A stretch of DNA of 64,000 nt, taken from positions 1 to 64,000 of the forward strand of contig JACRFZ010000047.1 in assembly GCA_016212515.1 (NCBI GenBank), given 5' to 3'. Shown here piece after piece: positions 8,981 to 18,601 of this stretch (within the stretch, counting starts at the first letter, position 1; each line of letters begins with the position of its first letter). The notes beneath the pieces are model-generated. The model was not told the DNA's origin. It made no database searches and saw nothing but the letters and a program-made list of their open reading frames with translations. This stretch comes from Candidatus Melainabacteria bacterium (lineage in GTDB: Bacteria; Cyanobacteriota; Vampirovibrionia; Obscuribacterales; Obscuribacteraceae). The translations under genes and the position numbers were made by a program.

Positions 8981-10081
8981 TTACTTGGCAGCGACAGGAG
9001 TACCGACGGCTTCCAGTACACCGTGGTGTACGATCTGACCTTCGTGGATGTTGACGCCCAGGTTGAGGGCGGGATCATCCAGGCAAGCCTGGTAGCCGAA
9101 CTTAGCCAGCTTCATGGCATAAGGCATGGTGGCATTGGTGAGGGCGCGGGTGGAAGTCCACGGTACGGCACCGGGGATATTGGCGACGCCGTAGTGCACA
9201 ACGCCGTCGACTTCGTAGACCGGCTGTGAGTGGGTGGTGGCTTTGATGGTTTCGATACAACCGCCCTGGTCGATGGCTACGTCGACGATGACAGCGCCTT
9301 TCTTCATCTTGCTGACCATCTCGCGGGTAACCAGCTTGGGAGCTTGTTTGCCGGGGATGAGTACGGCGCCGATGACGAGGTCGGCGTGGGGCAGGAGGCT
9401 TTCCAGGTAGTGTCCGACCGAGAATACGGTGCGAACCTGACCGCCGAAGACGTCATCAAGGTAACGCAGTCTTTCCAGCGACAGATCGAAGATGGTGACG
9501 CGGGCGCCCAGACCAACAGCGATCTTGGCAGCGTTGGTGCCGACGACACCGCCGCCGACGATGATTACTTCACCGGGTTCTACGCCGGGCACGCCGCCCA
9601 GGAGAACACCGCGACCACCCATGGGGCGCTCTAAGTAGTTGGCGCCGATCTGAGTAGCCAGACGTCCGGCGATTTCAGACATGGGGGTGAGAAGGGGGAG
9701 TTGGCCGTTGGCCAATTGCACGGTTTCATAGGCTACACAGGTGGCGCCGGTCTTGGCCAAGTCGTGGGCCAGCTTGGGCATGGCTGCCAGGTGCAGGTAA
9801 GTGAAGAGCAACTGCCCTTTTCTGAGCATGGGCACTTCTTGCGCCTGGGGCTCTTTGACTTTCAGGATCAGGTCGGACTCGCCGAAGACGGAAGCGGCAT
9901 CAGGAAGAATTTTTGCTCCTGCGGCTTTGTATTCGTCGTCGGTCATGCCGCTGCCGATACCGGCATTCTTTTCGATGTAGACGGTGTGCCCGTCTGAAAC
10001 AAGCGATTTGACTCCAGCCAGAGTGATGGCAACGCGGTATTCGTTGTCTTTGATCTCTTTCGGTATTCCAACCTTAGCCAA
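8981..10081 (-). CDS. ald: Alanine dehydrogenase
   Basis: Catalyses NAD-dependent interconversion of L-alanine with pyruvate and ammonia in the cytosol. The protein starts [17 protein letters not shown], the family N-terminus, and I chose the TTG at 10081 because GGAGGG sits 8 bases upstream and the usual family start falls here (366 residues, family about 370). Visible are LKVKEP (substrate-binding Lys), TYLHLAA (catalytic His), the NAD-binding [10 protein letters not shown] loop and the C-terminal [18 protein letters not shown] stretch. It is transcribed away from the thiolase gene and ends in its own terminator. Confidence 0.95.
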   Translation of the reverse strand: MAKVGIPKEIKDNEYRVAITLAGVKSLVSDGHTVYIEKNAGIGSGMTDDEYKAAGAKILPDAASVFGESDLILKVKEPQAQEVPMLRKGQLLFTYLHLAAMPKLAHDLAKTGATCVAYETVQLANGQLPLLTPMSEIAGRLATQIGANYLERPMGGRGVLLGGVPGVEPGEVIIVGGGVVGTNAAKIAVGLGARVTIFDLSLERLRYLDDVFGGQVRTVFSVGHYLESLLPHADLVIGAVLIPGKQAPKLVTREMVSKMKKGAVIVDVAIDQGGCIETIKATTHSQPVYEVDGVVHYGVANIPGAVPWTSTRALTNATMPYAMKLAKFGYQACLDDPALNLGVNIHEGQIVHHGVLEAVGTPVAAK

Positions 10082-10342
10082 GGTTCGACCCTCCAATTAG
10101 TTATGAAAGCCATTGCGGCACTTCGGAAATTTTAGCCTGACAAGATGTCAGAACTATATGCTCTTGATAGATGTTTTATGATTGCCTAAGCTTTGGGATG
10201 TAAAGTGCTCGTATCGCCCGCCTTTTCTCGGGCAGGCGTCGCACTGTCTGATAACTGTCTAGGGTGACCGGGTCTTCGAGGGTGCGATACTAAGGGGGCA
10301 TTTGCAGTATCTTCCGATCGTATTTTAGAAAGGTTGTTTCCC

Positions 10343-11515
10343 ATGAGCGAGATAGTGATTGTCAATGGCGCCAGAACGGCATTTGGAGCCTTCGGTGGCG
10401 GGCTTGCCACGAAAAGTGCTACCGATCTTGCCGTGGAGGCCGGGCGGGGAGCTATCGAGCGCTCCGGCGTGGATAAGGAACTTATCGACTCGGTAGTAAT
10501 GGGGAATGTCATCCAAACCAGCAAAGACGCCATTTATCTGGCGCGCCACGTAGCCTTGCGCAATGGTTTGAAGGAGAGTACTCCCGGTCACATCCTCAAT
10601 CTGCTTTGCGGCTCCGGGGTAAGCGCCGTGGCCACTGCTGCCATGCAGATCCAGGCAGGCATGGCTTCTGTGGTGCTGGCAGGCGGCACCGATGCTCTTT
10701 CTATGACCCCCTATAGCAACTGGAGCAACCGCTGGGGTGGTCGCATGGGTCACATGGAACTGTGGGACGGTCTCGATATTCGCGACACCTATGCCAAAGC
10801 CTCCATGGGTGAGACCGCCGAGAATCTTCAAGAGAAGTATAAAATCAGCCGCGAAGATCAAGATGAATTCGCCCTGCGCAGTCAGACCCTGGCTGCCCAG
10901 GCTATGCAGAGCGGCCGTTTGAGAGAAGAGATTGTGCCGGTTGAGGTGGAATCAAAGAAAGGCAAGGTCGTCATTGAGAAAGACGAACACGCCCGGGCCG
11001 AGACGACTCTCGAGGGCCTGGCAAAGTTGAAACCAGTATTCCGCAAAGGCGGCTCAGTAACAGCCGGTAATGCTTGCGGTATTGTAGACGGTGCGGCAGC
11101 AATGGTGGTTACATCTGCCGCTACTGCCGAAAAACTTTCCTTGAATCCGCTGGTGAAAGTAGTGTCGTGGGCGGTGACAGGTGTGCCGCCGGAGATTATG
11201 GGTATCGGTCCGGTGCCTGCCATTCCGATGGCCCTTGAGAAAGCTGGTTTGAAGATGGACCAGATCGATCTTTTTGAAATAAACGAGGCTTTTGCCGTGC
11301 AATATCTTGCCTGCGAAAAAGAGTTGAACTTGCCCCGTGAAAAAGTTAACGTCAATGGCGGCGCCATAGCCCTCGGTCATCCCTTTGGTGCCACCGGTGC
11401 CAGATTGCTTCTTTCCATTTCCATGGAACTGGTCAAGCGCAAAGCTCGCTATGGTTGCGTCAGCCTTTGCATTGGCGGCGGTATGGGAATCGCCATGATA
11501 GTAGAAAGGATCTAG
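10343..11515 (+). CDS. Acetyl-CoA C-acetyltransferase (thiolase)
   Basis: A 390-residue thiolase that condenses or cleaves acyl-CoA units. I chose the ATG at 10343, preceded by AAAGG at good spacing; the protein begins MSEIVIVNGARTAFG, typical for the family. The acylated Cys is Cys89 in NLLCGSGVSA. The C-terminal active site is complete: INEAFAV, GGAIALGHPFGATGAR with the catalytic His, and CIGGGMG with the second Cys. It is divergent from alanine dehydrogenase and is followed 54 bases on by a DUF1444-like gene. The sequence alone does not tell a biosynthetic acetoacetyl-CoA thiolase from a degradative one. Confidence 0.93.
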   Translation: MSEIVIVNGARTAFGAFGGGLATKSATDLAVEAGRGAIERSGVDKELIDSVVMGNVIQTSKDAIYLARHVALRNGLKESTPGHILNLLCGSGVSAVATAAMQIQAGMASVVLAGGTDALSMTPYSNWSNRWGGRMGHMELWDGLDIRDTYAKASMGETAENLQEKYKISREDQDEFALRSQTLAAQAMQSGRLREEIVPVEVESKKGKVVIEKDEHARAETTLEGLAKLKPVFRKGGSVTAGNACGIVDGAAAMVVTSAATAEKLSLNPLVKVVSWAVTGVPPEIMGIGPVPAIPMALEKAGLKMDQIDLFEINEAFAVQYLACEKELNLPREKVNVNGGAIALGHPFGATGARLLLSISMELVKRKARYGCVSLCIGGGMGIAMIVERI

Positions 11516-11569
11516 CGAAGGTCGTTGAGAGAGACAGCAGAAGAAAGAGAAAGAAAGCGAGTGCTTGCA

Positions 11570-12865
11570 ATGTTGCAGGGCACTCTCTTCCCCTGCGTGC
11601 GCGCCCGAGTGACATTCGGCCGTAAGAATGCCGATATTCTGGAGTCTAGACCGCTTGGTCGTTCCAATGCTTCCAAGGGTTATAACGGCAAGCTGGTCTA
11701 TTTGCCTCTGGCAGAGCAGCTTGCCGTCGGTCTACTTTATGATCAGGGCGAAAGCTATGTGCATGTACGTGATGTGGAGCTTGGCACCTGGAATTTGTCC
11801 ATTAAGGCTGCTATGGAAATTGCCACCGCCAACCTGCAAGCCATAAGCCCCACGGATTTTCGACAGATCGAGCCCGGCATCAAGCTCTTTGTGGCCACCT
11901 GGCCTGACGTGCATACTTCGGCTCGGCTTTTGATGCCGGAGATATTCACCAGGGTGCCTGACCTTTTGACCGGACCGGTGGTGGCCATGGCTCCGTCGGC
12001 CGACCGCATCCTTGTGGCCGATGGCGACGATATCTCGGCACTCATGCTGATGATGGAAATCTCCGCGTCGCTCTGGCAGGATGCTCGTCCAATTCCCATG
12101 CAGCCTCTGGTATTGAAGAATGGAGCCTGGGATTATTTTCAATTACCTCCGGACCATCCCTGTTATTTTGAAATGAAGCTCTTCAATCTGGCCGCCATCA
12201 ACCTCGCTTATGAGCAAGACTCTGAGCGCATTGCCATCGAGACCAAGGATAGTCTCTTTGCCCCGACCCTGGAAGTTGTGCAGGACCTTAGCACGGGCTC
12301 AATCTATACAAAAGCGATTGTGCCGCAAGGCCGGCGCAGCAGTGTGCCACGCGCTGACTATCTGGAATTCTTTCGGGAAGGTCAGGAAGGGCAATATGAA
12401 AGTCTTGGCGTTTGCAGCCTGGCTCGTGCCTTTGCGCTATTGAAAAATCGCATTGAGGAAGATTACGGCTCCTATCCTCCCCGGGTTCTGGTGCGGTCTT
12501 TTCCCGACCAGAGACAAATAATGAATTTGGGTTTTGAGAAGGAGTCGACCCTGCCCGTTTATGTGCCGCCGCCCGAAGGAATTGAGCCTGCCGTGATGGA
12601 GGCCGATGATGAGTATGACGATGAAGATGAAGATGAAGTCGATACGGAGCCCGAGGTAGCGGAGGCACCGAAAGAAGCGTTGGCTGAAACTCAAGCTGGG
12701 GCAGGGGAAGTTGCATCAGTTATGCCGGAGGCGACGGCTGGAGATACGGCCGCGGTTGCGGCTGTAGTTGAGTCGGTAACGCCGCAAGTTGAAGGTGGAG
12801 AGAACACCGCTGCGCCTCAGCCTGGAATTGGGGATGCTGATACCGGGGTGGGTTCGCAGTCGTAA
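11570..12865 (+). CDS. DUF1444-like protein with acidic, Ala/Glu-rich tail
   Basis: A 431-residue cytosolic protein. Start uncertain: the ATG at 11570 is used; GTG 11561 and TTG 11525 are in frame. Residues about 40-180 resemble the DUF1444 (Bacillus YtpQ) layout: LVYLPLAEQLAVGLLYDQG, a YVHVRDVEL strand, helical IATANLQAI, then SARLLMP and a VVAMAPSADRILVADGDD segment. From about residue 345 the chain turns low-complexity and acidic (DDEYDDEDEDE, then Ala/Glu/Val/Gly-rich), probably disordered. It directly follows the thiolase on the same strand. Function of the family is unknown. Confidence 0.6.
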   Translation: MLQGTLFPCVRARVTFGRKNADILESRPLGRSNASKGYNGKLVYLPLAEQLAVGLLYDQGESYVHVRDVELGTWNLSIKAAMEIATANLQAISPTDFRQIEPGIKLFVATWPDVHTSARLLMPEIFTRVPDLLTGPVVAMAPSADRILVADGDDISALMLMMEISASLWQDARPIPMQPLVLKNGAWDYFQLPPDHPCYFEMKLFNLAAINLAYEQDSERIAIETKDSLFAPTLEVVQDLSTGSIYTKAIVPQGRRSSVPRADYLEFFREGQEGQYESLGVCSLARAFALLKNRIEEDYGSYPPRVLVRSFPDQRQIMNLGFEKESTLPVYVPPPEGIEPAVMEADDEYDDEDEDEVDTEPEVAEAPKEALAETQAGAGEVASVMPEATAGDTAAVAAVVESVTPQVEGGENTAAPQPGIGDADTGVGSQS

Positions 12866-12882
12866 ACGGCTGAAGTTTAAGA

Positions 12883-13152
12883 CTATCTCTGAAGTTTTTC
12901 CATGACAATCTCTTCGCAGATAGTTAAACAATCTTGGCATATCCAGACCTCTGGACCGCCGACGTTTCTGACCATTTCGTTTGGGTTTTTTCCCAACTGT
13001 AGAAAGGGATTCTTGGCCATGAAGGAACAAAACGTACAAAGTTCATGAAGTCTCGATTCGCGATATTGGCTGCTGTCTAAGCACTTAACTAACAACTCCT
13101 CTACGCACGTGTTGCAGACTCTCACTTTGGGCTTTGAGATAAGCAACTCCAC
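12883..13152 (-). CDS. Small orphan ClpX-type C4 zinc-finger protein
   Basis: An 89-residue protein (GTG start, no clear Shine-Dalgarno, so the start is uncertain). The C-terminal half matches the zinc-binding dimerisation domain of ClpX: CTFC, then GGPEVWICQDCLTICEEIV. The spacing between the two Cys pairs is about ten residues longer than in ClpX. The N-terminal half carries another CxxC (VCNTCVEEL). No AAA+ domain is attached. In ClpX this domain binds adaptors and substrates, so an adaptor or antagonist role is conceivable but is inference. Converges with the DUF1444-like gene. Confidence 0.65.
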   Translation of the reverse strand: MELLISKPKVRVCNTCVEELLVKCLDSSQYRESRLHELCTFCSFMAKNPFLQLGKNPNEMVRNVGGPEVWICQDCLTICEEIVMEKLQR

Positions 13153-13209
13153 ATCCGGTTTGGCACTCGGCTGCAGTGATAAGATTGAAGGAGGGGCGAG
13201 GCGTTTTTC

Positions 13210-13473
13210 ATGAGAGCTATACGGTTCTTTTCCATTTTCATTGGAGCATTAGGAAGTTTCCTTATTGCTGTATCTCTAAGCGCTGTTTTGTTTCAGTCCG
13301 AAGCTGAAGTCGCCGAGCAACGTGCGAAAGAAGCAGATGCAAGAAGTTTGGCTCAGGCCATCAGGGGGATGGAAGAAGAGGAGAGAAGAGAAGCGGCCGC
13401 AAGGCGAGATGGCTCTGCAGCACAGCGGCCTGTCCTGGAATACATAATTGCCGATCCTAAAGGGACGCCCTGA
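13210..13473 (+). CDS. Small membrane-anchored protein with charged helix
   Basis: An 87-residue protein with GGAGG about 15 bases before the ATG. Residues 5-30 (FFSIFIGALGSFLIAVSLSAVLF) form one membrane helix, followed by a highly charged Glu/Ala/Arg helix (EEEERREAAARRD). No family recognised. It is divergent from the zinc-finger gene. Confidence 0.5.
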   Translation: MRAIRFFSIFIGALGSFLIAVSLSAVLFQSEAEVAEQRAKEADARSLAQAIRGMEEEERREAAARRDGSAAQRPVLEYIIADPKGTP

Positions 13474-13534
13474 AGCCCTCTGTACTCCCTATCGGAAAAC
13501 AGATAGTAAGGTCTTCTCCAGCAAATGCCCAAAA

Positions 13535-15169
13535 TCAATTTTCTTTCCGGGCCACTTCCAGGTCGCTTTTGAAATTGGCATTGTCCGGCGCCAGCTTCAC
13601 CGCTTCTTCAAAGTCTTTCACCGCTTGCTGGTTGTTTCCCTTGAGCAAATTGCTTCGCCCTCTGAGGGCATATAGGTCGGCGTTCTTGCCGTCCTTTTCC
13701 AGGGCCCGGCTGAAGGCTGCCTCGGCGCGGTCATAGTCGCCACTGCGGAGAAATTCTTCGCCGGCGGCTCTGTGGGCCGGGCTGTAATCATGCTCTCTTG
13801 TGGTGATGCGACTGAGGGTAGTTAGACCGGCTTCGCTGTCTTTTTGCTTGAACTTGCAGAGACTGAGTCCAAGCAGGGCGTCGGCGTTGCCCGGTTCAAT
13901 AGCCAGGATTAAGTTGTAGTCGCTTTGCGCTTCCTTGTAGTGCTCCTGGGCAAAGGAGAGCGCCGCCCGGTCGAAGAGAGCCGGTAGAAATCTTGGATTG
14001 GTAGTTAGTACCTCGGCCAGATCGTGCTGAGCCTCAGTGTATTCCTTTTTTAAAAGATAGGTCAAGCCGCGCTTCTGCATGAGGCTTTTACTGCCGGCAT
14101 TTATTTTTAGCCCCTGATTGAGTGCTTCCATCGCTTCTTGCAGATTGCCGGAAAGAAGCGCTGTGTCGGCGGCTGTTTCCGCCTCTTCCGTGGTCTTGTA
14201 CTGCGGTTTGACAAAGGGCAGGGTGAGGGCTGGTTTCTTCACGGTTTGCACCGGTTTTGCCGGACTGGTACTTTCGACCGACTCTTTCTTTGGCATGATC
14301 AGGAAAGCAATGATGCCGATAGTGAAGCCTGCCAGTATGCTACCGCCGGCGATGGCGGCAATTTTGCCGTTGCGGCTTTCCAGTAGGTGCGAGAACCGTG
14401 ATGGCGGGCGGCTTGCTCTTGCTGCCGAAAGTTTTCTTTTGTTTTGGTCCATCGCTATATCATTATCTTCTTCGGGAACTGCAAAGGCCTTTGGTAAGCG
14501 ACTAACTCTTCGCGGTTCCGGTGTGGCTTCCACCGGCGGTTGTTTGGGCGCTTCGCTGCGGGCACGGGTAGATGGCTTGGGGGCTTCTCCGGTATTTTTT
14601 GGCGTGGGAATTTTAGCCAGGGCTTCACGGGAATAGCCTTCTCGGGAAGGGTCCTGTGTCGGTCTCTCAACTGACTGGTGGGGCATGGGCTCAGCCGGCT
14701 TTTCAGGAGCCGGTCTTTGTATTTCCACATGCAAGGAACGCGGTAGCTCTGGAATTTCTGGTTGCGGCATCGGCGCCGGTGGTGGTGCCGGAGGTGGCAC
14801 CGGCTTTGGGGCGGCAGGATAACCGTGGGTGGGATCGACGGGCTTGGGCGCCGGTTTCTCCGCTTCCTGGCGTTTTTGTACGCCGGCGGCCGATTCTAAT
14901 TCTTCGGCCAGTCCTTTGATTTCCTTTGCTTCGCCGTCCGACTCACTCTCATAGTCTGGCATGAGCCATTCCAACTGAGTGATTTTTTTCTTGTTGGGAT
15001 CGAGGTTGTCTCTGGGGGGTGGAAAACCGGTGACGGAAAAAAGTTTTTCAAACTTGTTGAGGCTGGGGGCATAGCTCTGGCGTTTTGTCTTTTGGCGCGG
15101 CTGAGGCTCTTCGGCATTTTTTGCCTGAGCCTCAAGATTGTCGTCTGGTCTGTATTCTTCTTCTGTCAC
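13535..15169 (-). CDS. Membrane TPR protein with proline-rich cytoplasmic region
   Basis: A 544-residue protein with GTG start. Residues 1-265 are Pro/Glu/Lys-rich and probably disordered; a single membrane segment follows (IAAIAGGSILAGFTIGIIAF). Residues about 325-540 are TPRs, for example AEAAFSRALEKDGKNADLYALRGRS in type, with YALRGRSNLLKGNNQQAV and EAVKLAPDNANF near the end. The layout (long disordered N-terminus, one helix, TPRs outside) suggests an envelope assembly or scaffold protein. It lies 39 bases downstream of a small exported protein on the same strand, so they may share an operon. Confidence 0.75.
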   Translation of the reverse strand: MTEEEYRPDDNLEAQAKNAEEPQPRQKTKRQSYAPSLNKFEKLFSVTGFPPPRDNLDPNKKKITQLEWLMPDYESESDGEAKEIKGLAEELESAAGVQKRQEAEKPAPKPVDPTHGYPAAPKPVPPPAPPPAPMPQPEIPELPRSLHVEIQRPAPEKPAEPMPHQSVERPTQDPSREGYSREALAKIPTPKNTGEAPKPSTRARSEAPKQPPVEATPEPRRVSRLPKAFAVPEEDNDIAMDQNKRKLSAARASRPPSRFSHLLESRNGKIAAIAGGSILAGFTIGIIAFLIMPKKESVESTSPAKPVQTVKKPALTLPFVKPQYKTTEEAETAADTALLSGNLQEAMEALNQGLKINAGSKSLMQKRGLTYLLKKEYTEAQHDLAEVLTTNPRFLPALFDRAALSFAQEHYKEAQSDYNLILAIEPGNADALLGLSLCKFKQKDSEAGLTTLSRITTREHDYSPAHRAAGEEFLRSGDYDRAEAAFSRALEKDGKNADLYALRGRSNLLKGNNQQAVKDFEEAVKLAPDNANFKSDLEVARKEN

Positions 15170-15208
15170 GCTTGCCTGATTCGTATGCTAACTAAAAGTG
15201 TTTGGACG

Positions 15209-15622
15209 TCATTCGTGTTGGGTCTGTCTGGCTTTGACCATATCCAGGGAAGTCGGCGGTGCCATTTCCGGTACGGGAGAAAGCTTTGATAGTAGGCTGT
15301 GGCGCTCGGCTTCACTTGGTCCGCTGGCTGGCGGGGTGGTGCTGCCGGAATTTCTGCGACCTTTCGATGTTGCAGTCTCAATCGGGGCAATAGTAATGGC
15401 ACCGCCCGTGGTATTGGGTGGTTGGCTCTGTTTGCTCTTGCTGCGGGGGCGGCTTGCTTTTTTCTTCGCCGCCGGTTTCTTGCCGTGCAAGATCTCGTCT
15501 AGAACTTTTTCGTCAACATCACCGTAACTGGAATAGGCGCGCCGGGCCGACGCCTCTTGCCCGGAAGTTGCGAAGGTGAGGATGAGGATGAAAATTATTG
15601 TGGTTAGGCGCTTGGTTGTCAC
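15209..15622 (-). CDS. Small exported basic protein, unknown function
   Basis: A 137-residue protein, GTG start, with a signal peptide (TTIIFILILTFATSGQEASA). The mature part is Lys/Arg/Ser/Pro-rich (KKKASRPRSKSK) and looks disordered. It precedes the membrane TPR protein by 39 bases on the same strand. Not recognised. Confidence 0.6.
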   Translation of the reverse strand: MTTKRLTTIIFILILTFATSGQEASARRAYSSYGDVDEKVLDEILHGKKPAAKKKASRPRSKSKQSQPPNTTGGAITIAPIETATSKGRRNSGSTTPPASGPSEAERHSLLSKLSPVPEMAPPTSLDMVKARQTQHE

Positions 15623-15732
15623 TTTTGTCGAGGTCGGTCAGGCGAGAATAGCACGGGCCTATTAGTTTTACCCATTTAGCCCCAAAACGTTGCACAATTA
15701 TCAGACCTCCTAATCTGGTGCATCGCTTTCGG

Positions 15733-17838
15733 CTAATAGTATTGACCGGTTCGGTAGGTACTCAGCTCCAGTTTAAGCGTCTTCAGTGCTCTCTTTACCC
15801 TGTTTTTTTCCGCTTCATTCCAGTTTGAAGTGATACGCAATGAGTGAATGGCTTTCATCTTAGAGAGGCTGATTGCATCCTCGGGGCCTATCTCGCCTTC
15901 CATTATGGTCAGATTCTTTATGTAGCGGCATTGTCTAAGTAGTTCCAGAGACTGTTTGTTCAGGGGTACCTTTACCAGGGTCAGTTCCGTGAGCTGAGGG
16001 TGCGAGTTCAGGCATTCCAGAAGGGCGGGAAGATTCTGGATTTTCTTTAGTTTCAGCCCGGTGAGTGTGTTCAACAATTTCATTCTGGCGATGTCGGCTC
16101 CGTCTAGCTGGGAGCAGAGACCAAGAGACTTTAACTTAGTCAGTTTGTCTATGTCTTTCAACTCGGTCGGTTTGATTATTGATTCATCCCATTGATCATG
16201 CCTGATGAGAGAGTTGTAGAAGCACAGGTGTTCCAGGTGCGACCAGTCTTTACCCAGTATGCCGCAGACTTCAGCCACGCTGTAGGTAGGCAGTTCCAGG
16301 GTGGAGATAGTGTTTTGGCTGTAGTGATTTAGTAGTTTGGGATAGGGCGTACAGCAACACTGTAGGTAGAGCCCTATATTGTCGTTGGCACTGATAGTCT
16401 GATTTTTCTGAGCTTTTTGGGGTTTCCCGCCGTTTCGAGTGAAGTAGCCGAAATAGTGCTGGTCGGGGAAGCGCAAGAGTTGGTTTTTGTTCCCCTCTGG
16501 GTCTTCCAGAAAAGGAGTTGGCGGGATTTCTGTCTTTGTGAAGTCTCTTACCAGTTCCAGGTCGGGGTCACTGGAAAGTGATAGATCCTCACTGGTTTTG
16601 CGGCTCTCTGGGTTGCTCTGAGTGCTGGGGGCGGTCTTGAAAATGGAGGGTAGAAAATAGAGCAGAGGCATCGTGATGCACATTAGGGTCGCCACGGCCA
16701 GCAATAGAATTCTCAGGGTCTGCCAGGGGAATGTTCGAGGAAGCGCTTGCCTCTCCTGCGATTCCTGCCGGGGGGTGAATCGTGGGGCTGTTCTTCTCAC
16801 AGGAAAGGGCGTTTTGTCCTCATCTTCCATGTGAGACAGGGGGCTCCTTTCGAGCGAGAGGGGGCTCGTTTCCGGCGAGAGGGTCGACCCGGCAGTGGTG
16901 CCTATAGTTTTGCCCCTGGCTATGCGAGATAGATCGTGAGCCAGTTGCTCGGCACTCTGATAGCGCTCTGCCGGTGCTTTTGCCAGCATGCGCTTGAGGC
17001 AGTTCTCTATAGACTGTGGAAACTGACGCCCCGTCGCCTGCGCCAGGCTGGGTGGTGGTGCGGTCTGGTGCATCCAGATGGTGGCAAAGGCGTTTTCTCC
17101 GGCAAAGGGTACTCTACCGGTCAGGGCTTCAAAAAGGGTGCAGCCCAGGGAGTAGATATCGGCTCTTTCGTCTACGTGTAGTCCCTCTCCCTGTTCGGGG
17201 CTCATGTAATAGGGCGTGCCGAAAACAAGTCCGGTGGCGGTTTGATTTTGTGATTGGCGGCTGGAATTGTCAGTTAGTCTGGCGATGCCGAAGTCGACCA
17301 GTTTGGTTTCCAGTTTGCCGTTGCGTTGGTTTGGTTGCACTATGATGTTCGATGGTTTTATGTCCCGGTGAATTATTCCGGCCTTATGGGCAGAAGATAG
17401 AGCTTCGGCGAGCTGTTGAAAGAGTGCCGCTGCTTCCGCTACCGGCATTGGTCCGCTCTGCTTCAAGTATCTGGCCAGGTCAGTGCCGGATAGCAGGTCC
17501 ATAACGTAGTAGGGGAACTGCTCTTTATCGACACCCATGTTGTGTACGCCGACTATGCCGGGATGGTTCAGGCGAGCCAGGGCTTTTCCTTCTGATTGAA
17601 AGCGTTTCCAGGCTTCCTGACTGAAGGGACTGGCCATGAGAATTTTAATGGCGTAGGGGCGATTTAATATCTGGTGGCGAGCTTCATACACGGCTCCCAT
17701 ACCGCCGGAACCCAGGAGCCTGATCAGAATATAGGTGCCATCGAGAATGTCGCCCTCTCCAAAGGGCAGACCATTGGAGGCACCATCGGCAATGGAAGCC
17801 GTTTCATGGTTTTCGAATGAGCTGAAGGATTTTGCCAT
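15733..17838 (-). CDS. Transmembrane Ser/Thr protein kinase with leucine-rich ectodomain
   Basis: A 701-residue Hanks-type kinase from the ATG at 17838. The kinase domain (about 35-305) is complete: glycine loop GSGGMG at 43-48, Lys65 in AIKIL, HRDIKPSN at 157-164, DFG at 182-184, GTPYYMSPEQ and an RADIYSLGC subdomain IX. A membrane helix lies near 374-398. Outside is a domain that ends in leucine-rich repeats (LTKLKSLGLCSQLDG, LTGLKLKKIQ, LTELTLVKV, IKNLTIMEG). This is a receptor-kinase layout: an extracellular repeat sensor coupled to cytoplasmic phosphorylation. The ligand and targets are not known. Confidence 0.9.
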   Translation of the reverse strand: MAKSFSSFENHETASIADGASNGLPFGEGDILDGTYILIRLLGSGGMGAVYEARHQILNRPYAIKILMASPFSQEAWKRFQSEGKALARLNHPGIVGVHNMGVDKEQFPYYVMDLLSGTDLARYLKQSGPMPVAEAAALFQQLAEALSSAHKAGIIHRDIKPSNIIVQPNQRNGKLETKLVDFGIARLTDNSSRQSQNQTATGLVFGTPYYMSPEQGEGLHVDERADIYSLGCTLFEALTGRVPFAGENAFATIWMHQTAPPPSLAQATGRQFPQSIENCLKRMLAKAPAERYQSAEQLAHDLSRIARGKTIGTTAGSTLSPETSPLSLERSPLSHMEDEDKTPFPVRRTAPRFTPRQESQERQALPRTFPWQTLRILLLAVATLMCITMPLLYFLPSIFKTAPSTQSNPESRKTSEDLSLSSDPDLELVRDFTKTEIPPTPFLEDPEGNKNQLLRFPDQHYFGYFTRNGGKPQKAQKNQTISANDNIGLYLQCCCTPYPKLLNHYSQNTISTLELPTYSVAEVCGILGKDWSHLEHLCFYNSLIRHDQWDESIIKPTELKDIDKLTKLKSLGLCSQLDGADIARMKLLNTLTGLKLKKIQNLPALLECLNSHPQLTELTLVKVPLNKQSLELLRQCRYIKNLTIMEGEIGPEDAISLSKMKAIHSLRITSNWNEAEKNRVKRALKTLKLELSTYRTGQYY

Positions 17839-18131
17839 TTTCAGAAGCCGAATTGCCCTGCTCGTAATTCTTGTCCCCGGACAATATTCCCATTCTGCTT
17901 GATTCCGAGCCAATGGGCCAGTTATGGCATTTTGTACGACTTGATGATTTTGGCGAAGCGCCGGTTATTGAATGTGGAACTGCAAGCTCTGAAAATAATG
18001 AATCGCAGCGGCACCGCTGCCTAAGAGCAACTGCATGTAAAAACGGTCATCGATGAGCGCGCCCGTAAATGACCGTTGATTTGGATTGTTTTTCGATTGA
18101 GGTTTTTCGCCGTTCATCAACAGCGGCTAGG

Positions 18132-18479
18132 CTAGCTTTTGCTGTTCCAGATGGTGACGTATTTGTTCTGGCGAACAGCTTTAGGTTCCTGGCCATTAGT
18201 GCTGTAGATGTATTTCTTGGCGGCTTCGGTAGATTCAGCCTGGCTGGCATCGGCTTCTTCGATGACCCGGCTGTTGGTACCGGTGGGATGGGAGGCCTGG
18301 CGGCGCAGTTCCGGCAAAATGGACGGCGCATAAGCCGGTGGAGGTGGTACGAGGTAAGCGTGCCCCTGCCGAGAGCGTGCCGCTTTTCCTTTAGCCATGG
18401 CTGCATCTTGTACTAACAGATTGCTGGATGTAGCCAGCAAGGCTGCCGTGGAAAGTAGCAAAGCCGAATGTTTTAGCAT
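18132..18479 (-). CDS. Small exported protein, unknown function
   Basis: A 115-residue protein from ATG 18479, preceded by a purine-rich GGGGG. The N-terminus has a signal peptide (MLKHSALLLSTAALLATSSN). The mature chain has a PPPPAYAP stretch and no Cys. No family recognised. Confidence 0.6.
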   Translation of the reverse strand: MLKHSALLLSTAALLATSSNLLVQDAAMAKGKAARSRQGHAYLVPPPPAYAPSILPELRRQASHPTGTNSRVIEEADASQAESTEAAKKYIYSTNGQEPKAVRQNKYVTIWNSKS

Positions 18480-18601
18480 CAGACCCCCATTTAACGCCAT
18501 TAAATCAACGATTTAAGTTGGCGTTTTATCTATGCCGTTGCAAATACCTGCACCGATCATACCACCAGGATCTTGGCCTCAAACTGAGGATAACTTTTGC
18601 T

